NCBI GenBank assembly: GCA_963822095.1
Contig: CAWGGS010000015.1
Span: 85,892-149,891 of the forward strand
Direction: 5' to 3'
Source: CAWGGS01 sp963822095
GTDB lineage: Bacteria > Desulfobacterota > Desulfobulbia > Desulfobulbales > Desulfocapsaceae
Length of the DNA: 64,000 nucleotides
A program made the translations under genes and the position numbers. The notes under the pieces were generated by a model. That model had not been told where the DNA came from. It worked only from the letters and a program-made list of their open reading frames with translations, and made no database searches. Within the stretch, counting starts at the first letter, position 1; the number at the start of each line of letters is the position of its first letter. Positions 25,818 through 33,739 of this stretch are shown one piece after another.

Positions 25818-27944
25818 ATGTTAAGTAATCATTTTGCACGAAGGGTTTTCGTCCTTTCTTTTTCGATCTGGGTTATATTTTTTATTCAGGCAGGGATGAC
25901 GTTGGCAGCAAACGAACCCATTGTGGACGATCAAGGGATGGAGGTGCTGACACGGGGCCCGATCCATGAGGCCTTTGCGGATGTGAGTGTGGACGAGGCA
26001 CAACCAGAGATCGTCACCGCCCGCAGCGTGCCTGAACCGATAAATGAGATCCCACCCGATTTTCGTCCTGAAGGAGACCATATTGAATGGATTTCCGGGT
26101 ATTGGAGCTGGGATGATGATCAGAGTGATTTTATTTGGGTGAGCGGCATCTGGCGGGATATCCCTCCCGGCCGGCAGTGGATTCCAGGTTACTGGATGCC
26201 GGTTGAAGGTGGCAATCAATATATCTCCGGCTATTGGGCAGACATCAATCAGACCGAAACGGAGTATCTTCCTCCTCCTCCAAAACCACTGAATGCAGGT
26301 CCGAGTTCCCCCTCCATGTCACCCCAGAATATTTGGACCGATGGTCATTGGGTCTGGGTTCAAGATCAATATGCCTGGCAATCGGGATATTGGCTCCAGC
26401 AGAGGCCCGACATGGTCTGGATCCCAGCTCACTATGTGTGGTCACCAAGAGGCTACCTCTTGGTGAGAGGCTACTGGGACTATCGACTTGACCGTCGCGG
26501 TGTGATGTTTGCGCCACGCTACTACACACATCCTACCTACAGAAACGACAACTACTCTTACACTCCGAAAATTGTTATCAACATCGATGCCATTTTCCTT
26601 TCCCTCTTTATCCGAAGTAATTCCCACCACTATTATTTTGGCGACTACTACGACAATCGGTATGAAAGACGGGGGTTCCACCCTTGGTATTCGAAGCAGG
26701 CCACGCGATACGGATATGATCCCTTTTATCGGAGCTACCGAATATCCCGACTGCGAGAGGACAGGCAATGGGAGCATAATTATCAGCAGCAGTTTCAGTT
26801 TCGCCGCGACCATAAAGATGCTCGCCCGCCGATAATTTATCGATCGCCAACGAGCCGTAATTTGGATCGGTCCCAGGCTCAGGCGAGTCTGCTGATCGCC
26901 AGTCCTCTTGCTGTTGTTGTGGAAAATAGAAATCAACCTGTACGGTTTACCCGTATAAACGAAAATCATAGAAAGAACTTTCAGACCCAAGACCGGAAAT
27001 TAAACACGTTTCAGGCGGAGCGCAGGAAGTTTGAGATGGTACAGGATAAAGGGGGAAAATCCAGACAACCAGCTGATATGAAAGAACCTGTGCGAGTTCG
27101 GAGGGCTATCTCTCCAATTAAATCCGATGCACGACCTCTGGCACAACCGAGAGGAAAGCAGCAGCTGAAACGTCAGGATAGGCCCAAGGTTCAAACCCAG
27201 GCACAGCCGAAAGGAAAGCAGGAACTAAAACGTCAGGATAGGCCCAAGGTTAAAACTCAAGCGCAGCCGAAAGGAAAGCAGCAGCTAAAACGTCAGGATA
27301 GGCCCAAGGTTCAAACCCAGGCACAGCCGAAAGGAAAGCAGCAGCTAAAACGTCAGGATAGGCCCAAGGTTCAAACCCAGGCACAGCCGAAAGGAAAGCA
27401 GCAGCTAAAACGTCAGGATAGGCCGAAGGTTCAAACCCAGGCACAGCCGAAAGGAAAGCAGCAGCTAAAACGTCAGGATAGGCCCAAGGTTCAAACCCAG
27501 GCGCAGCCGAAAGGGAAGCAGCAGCTGAAACGTCAGGATAAGCCCAAGGTTCAAACCCAGGCACAGCCGAAAGGAAAGCAGCAGCTGAAACGTCAGGATA
27601 GGCCCAAGGTTCAAACCCAGGCACAGCCGAAAGGAAAGCAGCAGCTGGAACGTCAGGATAAGCCCAAGGTTCAAACCCAGGCACAACCGAAAGGAAAGCA
27701 GCAGCTGAAACGACAGGATAAGCCCAAGGTTCAAACCCAGGCACAACCGAAAGGGAAGCAGCAGCTGAAACGACAGGATAAGCCCAAGGTTAAAACTCAG
27801 GCACAATCGCAAGGGAAGAAGAATTTGAAAAAACAGGATAAAACAAAAGTTCAACCTCAAGCAAAACAGAAAGGAAAGCAGTCTAAAAAAACAAAAGATC
27901 AGAAAAAAGAACAGCTAGAAGAACAGAGAGCTTTGAAGCAGTAG
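25818..27944 (+). CDS. Secreted YXWGXW-type protein with Lys/Gln-rich tandem-repeat tail
   Basis: A 708-residue protein with a signal peptide (about 1-31, ending MTLAANE). Residues about 75-235 hold several Trp/Tyr motifs of the YXWGXW type (HIEWISGYWSW, FIWVSGIWRDIPPGRQWIPGYW, MVWIPAHYVWSPRGYLLVRGYW). These short repeats occur in periplasmic or outer-membrane-associated proteins of unknown function. From about residue 440 the protein becomes a highly basic array of roughly eleven 20-residue repeats based on RPKVQTQAQPKGKQQLKRQD, then a degenerate Lys-rich end. Such a tail could bind polyanions (nucleic acid, LPS, polyphosphate) or the cell wall; this is inference. The ribosome site before the ATG is only AAGGGG. 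Confidence 0.85.
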   Translation: MLSNHFARRVFVLSFSIWVIFFIQAGMTLAANEPIVDDQGMEVLTRGPIHEAFADVSVDEAQPEIVTARSVPEPINEIPPDFRPEGDHIEWISGYWSWDDDQSDFIWVSGIWRDIPPGRQWIPGYWMPVEGGNQYISGYWADINQTETEYLPPPPKPLNAGPSSPSMSPQNIWTDGHWVWVQDQYAWQSGYWLQQRPDMVWIPAHYVWSPRGYLLVRGYWDYRLDRRGVMFAPRYYTHPTYRNDNYSYTPKIVINIDAIFLSLFIRSNSHHYYFGDYYDNRYERRGFHPWYSKQATRYGYDPFYRSYRISRLREDRQWEHNYQQQFQFRRDHKDARPPIIYRSPTSRNLDRSQAQASLLIASPLAVVVENRNQPVRFTRINENHRKNFQTQDRKLNTFQAERRKFEMVQDKGGKSRQPADMKEPVRVRRAISPIKSDARPLAQPRGKQQLKRQDRPKVQTQAQPKGKQELKRQDRPKVKTQAQPKGKQQLKRQDRPKVQTQAQPKGKQQLKRQDRPKVQTQAQPKGKQQLKRQDRPKVQTQAQPKGKQQLKRQDRPKVQTQAQPKGKQQLKRQDKPKVQTQAQPKGKQQLKRQDRPKVQTQAQPKGKQQLERQDKPKVQTQAQPKGKQQLKRQDKPKVQTQAQPKGKQQLKRQDKPKVKTQAQSQGKKNLKKQDKTKVQPQAKQKGKQSKKTKDQKKEQLEEQRALKQ
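27181..27840 (+). repeat. 60-bp in-frame tandem repeat, about 11 copies
   Basis: Eleven consecutive 60-bp units encode the 20-residue repeat of the YXWGXW protein. A partial unit precedes them (27142-27180) and a degenerate unit follows (27841-27900). Inner units differ by only a few bases, mostly G/A changes at the same places, while the first and last units are the most diverged. That pattern is expected for expansion by slippage or unequal recombination. Units have no unique spacers, so this is not a CRISPR array. Confidence 0.97.
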
Positions 27945-28000
27945 CTGAATCAACACGATCATAAACAAGCTGACCAGTGATATGCGCATCCCGGCCTTTT

Positions 28001-29890
28001 TTAGGTGAGAGGTTCGTCTGGTATCAGTGGCGGCATGGGAACGGACAGCGTGGCGGCGACTCCGCGCAGGAGTTCCGCCTCCACCGGCTCAATCCGGCCA
28101 TCGGCGAGCACACAGGTCACGCAGGCCTTGATCAACAGGGCCTTGGGCTGGGGTTTCAGGCGTTTTAAAACCATGAGGGAGTGGTCCAGCCGGGCCAGGC
28201 TGAGTTGTTTTGGCGGTATCAAATCCATGTCTGTCTGGGCAAGTTCCTTAACAGCAGAGGAAAAGACATCTACTGCCGTGATGCCCGTATGACGGGTAGC
28301 ATGCACCAGGATGGAAAGCACAACCGTGCAGTCTTGTGTTACCTGATTGAGATCATTGATCTGCGCGGCCGGTCGGGAAGGTTTGTCGAAATACTCGAGG
28401 AGATTCTGGGAGATGATCGTCTGCAGACACCACTCAAAGAGCGTTATTCTGCCGTCTGCTCGAATCAGGGAGTCGAGATTATCCAGAAAATGGTGTGCCT
28501 GCTCTTTGCTTATCCGGTGCAGGGTGGGCAGGGCCAGCTCAACCAGTGGCAGTCTATGCTCCTGTGAGATGTTGTCGCCCGCACGGATAAGCCGAAGGGT
28601 TTCGGGGTAGACGCCTCGTTCGGCTGCCTTCTTCAGCTGCTCCAGCTGTTTGGTTCGGATCTCTTCATCTTGGTCAAGAACCAGGTACAGGAGCACGGCA
28701 CGGGCGGCAAAGGGATCACGGACCGCCTTTTGAAAAATCTCGGGAATACCCCGCAGCAGCAGCTTGGCCTGGTTTAGATGGGTTTCATCAGGTCTACCGA
28801 TCTGATCCATGACCACGGCTCCGGTCAGCCCGCTGACCGCTTCGGCGGCCGGATTGGGTGTGGAGCCTGAGCGGGTTATCGCCTCGTCTGGGAGAACCGT
28901 TTCTTTGGGAAAAACGCCGTCCCATCCGGGCAGGATCCGCTTGATCCGTTCGGCAAGGGGGGGATGGGTTGCGAACAGCGACTCAAAGGTCACCGCAACA
29001 CCCTGGCCGAAAAAGGCATGGCTGATTTCCTCGCTTTTCGGATTGAGCAGCAGTGAGCCTTCTTTACCTGAGCCGATTTTAATAAGGGCCCCACCAATGC
29101 CGTCAGGGTTGCGGGTGAACTGGACGGCTGCGGCATCGGCCAGGAATTCTCGCTGACGACTGACCGCTGACTTGATCAGTTTTCCGAAGAAGGTGCCGGC
29201 ATAGCCGATAGCTATGAGACCCAGGGCCATGAAGAACAGTCCTCCGCTTCCTTTTCTGGAGCTTCGGGAGTGGGACGCTCCGCGAAGGATCTGATAACCG
29301 ACCAGACCGATAAGCAGGATTCCGTGCAGGATCCCGATCAGGCGAATATTGAGGCGCATGTCCCCGTTGAGGATGTGACTGAATTCATGGGCGATGACGC
29401 CCTGGAGCTGTTCCCTGTTGAGCTTTTTGGCGGCACCGCGGGTCACGGCGATGATTGCATCGCTGGTGGTAAAGCCCGCGGCAAAGGCATTGATTCCGCT
29501 CTCTTTAAGCATATAGACCTGGGGCACGGGCGTACCCGAGGCAATGGCCATCTCTTCGACAACATGGACGACCTTCTGGTGGTCAAGGTCCGGATCGTCG
29601 GTGAATATCGGTTCAGCTTTAAACATGGCGGCTACAGCATCGCCGCCACCCGACAGCGCGGAAATTTTGTAAACGGTGCCACCGGCCACAATTATGAGGA
29701 CGACCGCTCCGACTCCGAAAAAGATCTGCCAGTCAACCCCGGAATGCGGCGAACCAGTATGGAAATACCCCAGGGTGGCCATGACCAGGAGGTTGGTCAG
29801 GACGATCAAGGAGACTACGGCCAGCAGGAAGAAAAAAACAAGGCGGCCGGTATTGCGACGGGCGTGGTCTTGAGCTGTGAAAAAATCCAT
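28001..29890 (-). CDS. M48 family membrane metalloprotease (HtpX-like)
   Basis: A 629-residue protein. Residues about 15-75 hold two transmembrane segments (RLVFFFLLAVVSLIVLTNLLVM and a second hydrophobic helix near VVLIIVAGG). The peptidase domain follows, with zinc motif HEFSH at 168-172 and a further hydrophobic region (GILHGILLIGLVGYQIL). The C-terminal 270 residues form a helical extension that also carries a tellurite-resistance/TerB-like pattern (DSLIRADGRITLFEWCLQ; CVLADGRIEPVEAELLRGV); that assignment is tentative. It lies 18 bp after a lemA gene; lemA-M48 pairs are common. It is likely involved in quality control of membrane proteins. No strong ribosome site was found before the ATG. 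Confidence 0.9.
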   Translation of the reverse strand: MDFFTAQDHARRNTGRLVFFFLLAVVSLIVLTNLLVMATLGYFHTGSPHSGVDWQIFFGVGAVVLIIVAGGTVYKISALSGGGDAVAAMFKAEPIFTDDPDLDHQKVVHVVEEMAIASGTPVPQVYMLKESGINAFAAGFTTSDAIIAVTRGAAKKLNREQLQGVIAHEFSHILNGDMRLNIRLIGILHGILLIGLVGYQILRGASHSRSSRKGSGGLFFMALGLIAIGYAGTFFGKLIKSAVSRQREFLADAAAVQFTRNPDGIGGALIKIGSGKEGSLLLNPKSEEISHAFFGQGVAVTFESLFATHPPLAERIKRILPGWDGVFPKETVLPDEAITRSGSTPNPAAEAVSGLTGAVVMDQIGRPDETHLNQAKLLLRGIPEIFQKAVRDPFAARAVLLYLVLDQDEEIRTKQLEQLKKAAERGVYPETLRLIRAGDNISQEHRLPLVELALPTLHRISKEQAHHFLDNLDSLIRADGRITLFEWCLQTIISQNLLEYFDKPSRPAAQINDLNQVTQDCTVVLSILVHATRHTGITAVDVFSSAVKELAQTDMDLIPPKQLSLARLDHSLMVLKRLKPQPKALLIKACVTCVLADGRIEPVEAELLRGVAATLSVPMPPLIPDEPLT

Positions 29891-29908
29891 GGAGTACCAA
29901 GACTCTTT

Positions 29909-30505
29909 TTAGAAACTCACCTTGGGGACGGCCTGAATCGCCTCGCTGTCTTCAAACTCAAGCAATGAGGCATCCTGGGCGTGGCCAAACATTCCGGCCA
30001 CGATTACCTGGGGGAAGGATTGCTTGTATGTATTGTAGGTCATGACCTGATCGTTGAACGATTGGCGGGCGAAGGACACCTTGTTTTCAGTTGAGGTCAG
30101 CTCTTCGCTCAACTGCATCATATTCTGGTTGGCCTTGAGGTCTGGATAGGCCTCCATGACCATGTTGAACCGGCCCAAGGCCCCTGCCAGGGTTCCCTCG
30201 GCTCCGGCCAGTTTCTGCATGGCGGCTGCGCTTCCCGGTGCGGCTGCCGCTGCAGCCAGACCCTGGGCGGCCTGGTTCCGGGCGGAGGTCACTGCCTCCA
30301 GGGTTTCCCGCTCGTGTTTCAGGTAACCTTTGGCCGTTTCTACCAGATTGGGAATAAGGTCGTATCGCCTTTTGAGCTGAACCTCGATCTGGGCAAAGGC
30401 ATTCTTATATCGGTTGCGAAGGGCAACCAGGCGATTGAAGATCCCGACAATGTACAGTACAAAAAGCGCTAAAACGGCCAGAACTACGATTGCTGCAATA
30501 CCCAT
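29909..30505 (-). CDS. lemA: LemA family protein
   Basis: A 198-residue protein with a single N-terminal membrane helix (about 3-25, AAIVVLAVLALFVLYIVGIF). The LemA helical domain follows: NRYKNAFAQIEVQLKRRYDLIPNLVETAKGYL, ending with YNTYKQSFPQVIVAGMFG. The ATG at 30505 is chosen because AGGAGG lies six bases upstream; the frame stays open to a TTG 11 codons earlier. LemA proteins are membrane-anchored, with the helical domain predicted outside the cytoplasm. Their role is poorly known, but linkage to an M48 protease is recurrent. It is the first gene of the lemA-M48 operon. Confidence 0.94.
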   Translation of the reverse strand: MGIAAIVVLAVLALFVLYIVGIFNRLVALRNRYKNAFAQIEVQLKRRYDLIPNLVETAKGYLKHERETLEAVTSARNQAAQGLAAAAAAPGSAAAMQKLAGAEGTLAGALGRFNMVMEAYPDLKANQNMMQLSEELTSTENKVSFARQSFNDQVMTYNTYKQSFPQVIVAGMFGHAQDASLLEFEDSEAIQAVPKVSF

Positions 30506-30820
30506 TACCACCCTCCTGTCCGGATAGAAGGCCTCCAAAAGATGGAGACCATCAAAAAAATGGGACGAATTACTGATTCGTTTCCCCTCGTTTTACTGTT
30601 CATTCTAACCCATTATTGATTCATATAATCGCATTAATCATGACAATGCAACTATTCATTTCATGTTCTCTTTGCCTGGCATATGAGAGATCGTATGGAT
30701 AAAGATGGTTTTTGGGGTTCTTCCGGATTGAGCGTACCCCTCCATATCAAGGGAGGCGAAATTTATCGCTGGAGGACGCATCGCGGATACCCGCCTGGGA
30801 ATCACAAAGGCCCACAGGGT

Positions 30821-30864
30821 TGCGGACAGGACGTCCGCACCTGACAGCAGGCCAGGGACGGCCT
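30821..30864 (+). other. Two GGA-loop hairpins
   Basis: TGCGGAC-AGGAC-GTCCGCA (30821-30839) is a perfect 7-bp stem with an AGGAC loop. AGGCC-AGGGAC-GGCCT (30849-30864) is a 5-bp stem with an AGGGAC loop. CAGC/GCTG flanks could extend the second. GGA exposed in a hairpin loop is the binding motif of CsrA/RsmA, so an RNA from here could bind such a protein. The elements could also be DNA-level intergenic repeats. Strand and transcription are unknown. Confidence 0.45.
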
Positions 30865-31190
30865 CCGTCAGCCGTGCTGGACAGGCGATAAGGCCGGAGA
30901 GCAGTGTCTGGAAGCGATGAATTTCACCATCTCATTAATTACAGCCTTTTAACAGTACGATTAATACGGATGAGCCGTTTTTTTCGAAGAGGCCGGTCAG
31001 CGGCTGGCGATCTGGTATGTGATGGCGGCCTTGAATGGTCAGAGAGAGATCACCTCTGCTTTTTCTTTTGTGAGGAGCAACAGACAAGTTCCAAAATCGC
31101 AGCATTTAACATAAGACAGGCTGCTTATGAAATATGCAATGCTTTATCTGATAACCACTGAAACTCAGCCTATCGTAACGGAAGGGGTAT

Positions 31191-31281
31191 GAGCTGTTTG
31201 TTCCTCGGGTCGTTGCAGCCTGGATGGCTGCAGCGAAGCCCCCAGGGATGGGTTTATGGCGTCCCGAGAAACGAACAGCTC
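31191..31281 (+). other. Long inverted repeat enclosing GGA-loop hairpins
   Basis: The outer arms GAGCTGTTTGTTCCTCGGG (31191-31209) and CCCGAGAAACGAACAGCTC (31263-31281) are complementary at 17 of 19 positions. Inside lies TGCAGCC-TGGAT-GGCTGCA (31214-31232), a perfect 7-bp stem with GGA in a five-base loop, then CCC-AGGGAT-GGG (31241-31252). The layout resembles a cruciform intergenic repeat or a small structured RNA. It lies downstream of the molybdenum-storage-like gene on the opposite strand. Confidence 0.5.
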
Positions 31282-31373
31282 ACTCCCCGGATCAGTAGCT
31301 GAATATGAGTGGTAATCAGTATGCTTTAACTGAGTGAAAACGTGGATTGTCCCAGATTTCTCTTAGTGGTTCG

Positions 31374-32204
31374 TTACTGTTTGTAAATGATCGTCCCGAC
31401 ATGTTCCCCGTTGAGCGCTCTGGTAATATTCCCCTCAACCATACCGTTTATTATCTGTACTTTTTCAATGACCTCACTGTTTTGAATGATCTCCAGGCAG
31501 GGGCGTTCAATGACCAGATCATCCAGGTCTTTTTCCAGAAGGTCCTGAGCGCCTATCTCCGCTATGAAATCAGCGTCCGGATTCTTTTTGGGGTCATCGG
31601 TGTAGAGGCCTTTCTCGTCTTTTATGAACAGGATTGTCCGGGACCCTATCAGATCTGCCAGAATCACCAATCCGACATCGGTACGATGGATGGGGATTCG
31701 TCCCACCTTGGGTTTTATCGCAAAATAATCATACGGAGGCATTCCATGCATGACGGGAATTATACTTTCGGCAAAGTAGGTCGGCAGTTTGACAATATCG
31801 GAGTGCGAGATCTTCACCCCTCCCCAGGGGGATAAAAGGGTGGCAACCATCAGAGCGTTTTGTTCCGAGATCATGCTGCCGAATTTAGCGATTATCCCCG
31901 TGGGCATCCCCATTTCCAGGCCGATCATATAGATATGCCGACTTCGGGTGCCGCCACCGGTGGTAATGAGAATCTTGTGGTCCTTCCTATTCCGGACAAT
32001 TTCCTTCAGGATTCCGGGCAAGGCCTTTACCCCCCGATCACAAATTGATTGACCACCAATCTTCACGACTGCGATATCAGGATATAATCGCTCCTGGGGA
32101 GCGATATCCAATTGCTCGATAAATTCCTTGCTGACCAGGCTTTCACCCATGAGTGCACTTTTTACGTGCAGCCGCTTGCTGTCCTTTTCTCGCACCAATG
32201 CCAT
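31374..32204 (-). CDS. Molybdenum storage protein subunit-like (amino acid kinase fold)
   Basis: A 276-residue protein of the UMP-kinase-like amino acid kinase fold. It resembles the Azotobacter MoSto subunits, especially the beta subunit: VVKIGGQSICDRG, ITTGGGTRSRHIY, GMPPYDY, FIKDEKGLYTDDPKKNPDADFI and the ending NGMVEGNITRALNGEHVGTII. MoSto binds ATP and stores molybdate as polyoxo clusters inside an alpha3beta3 cage. Only one such subunit is encoded here, and IPIHRTDVG carries a histidine as the alpha subunit does. A homomeric cage is therefore possible. UMP kinase is less likely, given the strong resemblance to MoSto at the C-terminus. AAGGAG precedes the ATG. The gene follows a small unknown gene by three bases. 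Confidence 0.82.
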   Translation of the reverse strand: MALVREKDSKRLHVKSALMGESLVSKEFIEQLDIAPQERLYPDIAVVKIGGQSICDRGVKALPGILKEIVRNRKDHKILITTGGGTRSRHIYMIGLEMGMPTGIIAKFGSMISEQNALMVATLLSPWGGVKISHSDIVKLPTYFAESIIPVMHGMPPYDYFAIKPKVGRIPIHRTDVGLVILADLIGSRTILFIKDEKGLYTDDPKKNPDADFIAEIGAQDLLEKDLDDLVIERPCLEIIQNSEVIEKVQIINGMVEGNITRALNGEHVGTIIYKQ

Positions 32205-32207
32205 AGA

Positions 32208-32450
32208 TTAGGCTCCTTTTCGAGCTTTTGAGGTTCCTGCCGCAGTTTCAGCATCGGGATGTTTTGTCCCTCTGTGCAAAAATACCAATTCGGCCTTTAC
32301 AGCTTGGGCAATCTGATCTAATTCGGTTTTTCGAAAATGATTGCCATAAACCTTCATGTCGACACCACTTATGGCAACAACGCGATATCGAGGGGTCTTC
32401 GCCCCATCTTTTACTTTAAGCCGCTCTCTGTAGAATATTTGACCTGCCAT
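32208..32450 (-). CDS. Small conserved-looking protein preceding the MoSto-like gene
   Basis: An 80-residue basic protein, MAGQIFYRERLKV..., with an apparent alpha/beta core (TPRYRVVAISGVDMKVYGNHFRKTELDQIAQAV) and a disordered Ala/Lys-rich tail. I chose ATG 32450 because an AAGGA site lies eight bases upstream. The frame stays open to a TTG at 32591, which would add 47 residues. It ends three bases before the MoSto-like start, so the two are probably co-translated. I do not recognise the family. The position suggests a partner in molybdenum storage or transport, which is inference. Confidence 0.65.
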   Translation of the reverse strand: MAGQIFYRERLKVKDGAKTPRYRVVAISGVDMKVYGNHFRKTELDQIAQAVKAELVFLHRGTKHPDAETAAGTSKARKGA

Positions 32451-32670
32451 ATTGTGCATCCTTTTTTTGAGGGAATAAAGACTATCTGACCTAATAGAAG
32501 TATATGGCTCCACATCGGAAATGGCAAGAGTACCTCTCACTATCATATCTCCCAGGCAAATCGGTTCCTGGCCGGTGGCAATGCCGGTCAACCGGCATCT
32601 GTCAACATATTGAACAACTACAGCATGGTATGCACAACTGGCGTCTCGATAAAAGACAAGGATAAAGAAA

Positions 32671-33016
32671 TCATAGGCGCCCCTCTTTTCCAGGCACCCA
32701 GCTCACCCCCTGGATTCGGATGCCCACGGGCACAACCGTGCCTACCGCCGCCATGGCCCCAGCCGCCTCGGCCTCACGCGCGGAGAGGGAGGCCCCCAGA
32801 CATGCGCCGCCATTGAGAGGGAGCGACAGCGACACGACCCCGGCCAGGCGACGAATGCCGGTGATCTTTAACCGACCCTGCCAGAGGTAGTCCTGCGGCG
32901 GCGTAGTCCTGCGGCGGCCTTTCGGGAAAGAGCTCGATAGTCCAGGCAGGTACGGTCAGAAAGATATTCCCGACTGGTCGGTTCCCGCCGTTAATAAGCC
33001 GGTCCCGGTATTTCAA
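32671..33016 (-). pseudogene. Gene remnant broken by a 16-bp tandem duplication
   Basis: A 16-bp unit is repeated exactly in tandem at 32887-32902 and 32903-32918. Deleting one copy joins the reading frame before it (…PAWTIELFPERPPQDY) to another open frame that runs on to a TGA at 32671 (YLWQGRLKITGIRRLAGVVS … VPVGIRIQGVSWVPGKEGRL). The joined product of roughly 100 residues has a convincing strand-rich pattern, whereas the two frames read separately look random after the duplication. The 5' end is unclear: the only in-frame start seen, TTG 33016, sits in the loop of a terminator-like hairpin. I do not recognise the family. Confidence 0.5.
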
Positions 33017-33029
33017 TACTGGGACCGGC
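32998..33029 (-). terminator. Probable terminator after the Hsp20 gene cluster
   Basis: GCCGGTCCCGGTA (32998-33010) and TACTGGGACCGGC (33017-33029) form a 13-bp stem with one G-T wobble and a six-base loop, starting six bases beyond the stop of the last Hsp20 gene. The following minus-strand sequence CTTATTAAC is only moderately T-rich, so termination may be partial. Confidence 0.7.
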
Positions 33030-33034
33030 TCCTG

Positions 33035-33598
33035 CTACTTAATTTCAATTTTTCTTACATCGGATTTCGGTAGAGCCATACGAGGCATTTTTATGCTCAG
33101 CACCCCATTTTTAAACGTTGCCTTTACATCATCCTGGTTAGCATCCTCCGGCAATGACAGGACTCGTTGGAAAGACCCATAGGATCGTTCAACCCGGTAG
33201 TAATTCTTTTCCTTTTCCTCTTTTTCCTGCCTCTTCTCTCCTATTATGGTCATTGTATCATCGGCAATTTCTATCCTGATATCTTTCTCCCTGACGCCCG
33301 GGATCTCCACGGTAATTGAATATTCCGTATCCGTTGTTGCGATATCCAGTTGCGGCCTTAATAGTCCTGAAGCCGAAAGCGGTGTCAACCATTCATTGGA
33401 GAGAGGGGATATGCCAAGGCCTCGGAACGTGTTTTCAAATAAGCGGTCCATTTCCTGCTGAAGCTGAATCATCGGGTGAGACGCTGAATTTTTTCCACGA
33501 ATTGATTGCTTTTCCGAACGGTTAACCGGCACAACAGGACCGCTTTCCTCTTCTTCTTTCTTAAACCAATTCCATGGTGCAAGTTTTTTAATATCCAT
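33035..33598 (-). CDS. hsp20: Hsp20/alpha-crystallin small heat-shock protein (third of three)
   Basis: A 187-residue protein with a long N-terminal arm (MDIKKLAPWNWFKKEEE … IQLQQEMDRLFENTFRGLG), an alpha-crystallin domain (about 85-187, LDIATTDTEYSITVEIPGVREKDI) and the conserved FKNGVLSIKMP. It is an ATP-independent holdase that traps unfolding proteins in oligomers. ATG 33598 is preferred because GGAGG lies six bases upstream; a TTG 11 codons earlier has none. A strong terminator-like hairpin (33635-33670) separates it from the second Hsp20 gene. It may therefore be transcribed by read-through, or be controlled through this leader. Confidence 0.94.
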   Translation of the reverse strand: MDIKKLAPWNWFKKEEEESGPVVPVNRSEKQSIRGKNSASHPMIQLQQEMDRLFENTFRGLGISPLSNEWLTPLSASGLLRPQLDIATTDTEYSITVEIPGVREKDIRIEIADDTMTIIGEKRQEKEEKEKNYYRVERSYGSFQRVLSLPEDANQDDVKATFKNGVLSIKMPRMALPKSDVRKIEIK

Positions 33599-33634
33599 AA
33601 CAGCCTCCACTTCCTTTTTGCAATCAAACAAAAA

Positions 33635-33670
33635 AGCGGGAAACCATCCTTCAGGAGATGATTTCCCGCT
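33635..33670 (-). terminator. Intra-cluster rho-independent terminator / Hsp20 leader hairpin
   Basis: AGCGGGAAACCATC (33635-33648) and GATGATTTCCCGCT (33657-33670) form a 14-bp stem with one mismatch and an eight-base loop. On the minus strand the stem is followed directly by a T-rich run (TTTTTGTTTGATTG), as in an intrinsic terminator. It lies between the second and third Hsp20 genes, about 37 bases upstream of the start of the third. Confidence 0.8.
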
Positions 33671-33739
33671 CCATGTGCTCTCAATTTGATGTGAATCAGG
33701 AAACCATTTCCCGCTTCAGTTTATTAATTAATCACTGCA

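Larger units (their letters stand above)
30506..31373. other. Intergenic region with structured elements
   Basis: 868 bases with no supported gene. It contains two clusters of hairpins with GGA loops (30821-30864 and 31191-31281, listed separately). The short open frames here lack ribosome sites and have no recognisable content. Confidence 0.5.

Noticed and set aside
27250..27860. Minus-strand repetitive frames reading PGFEPWAYPDV or NLGLILxFQLLL repeats
   Set aside because: They arise mechanically from the 60-bp repeat of the plus-strand gene.
27142..27900. Possible CRISPR array
   Set aside because: The 60-bp units are contiguous with no variable spacers and are in frame with the protein.
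30904..31161. Plus-strand open frame of 85 codons in the hairpin-containing intergenic region
   Set aside because: No ribosome site, no family resemblance, composition not gene-like.
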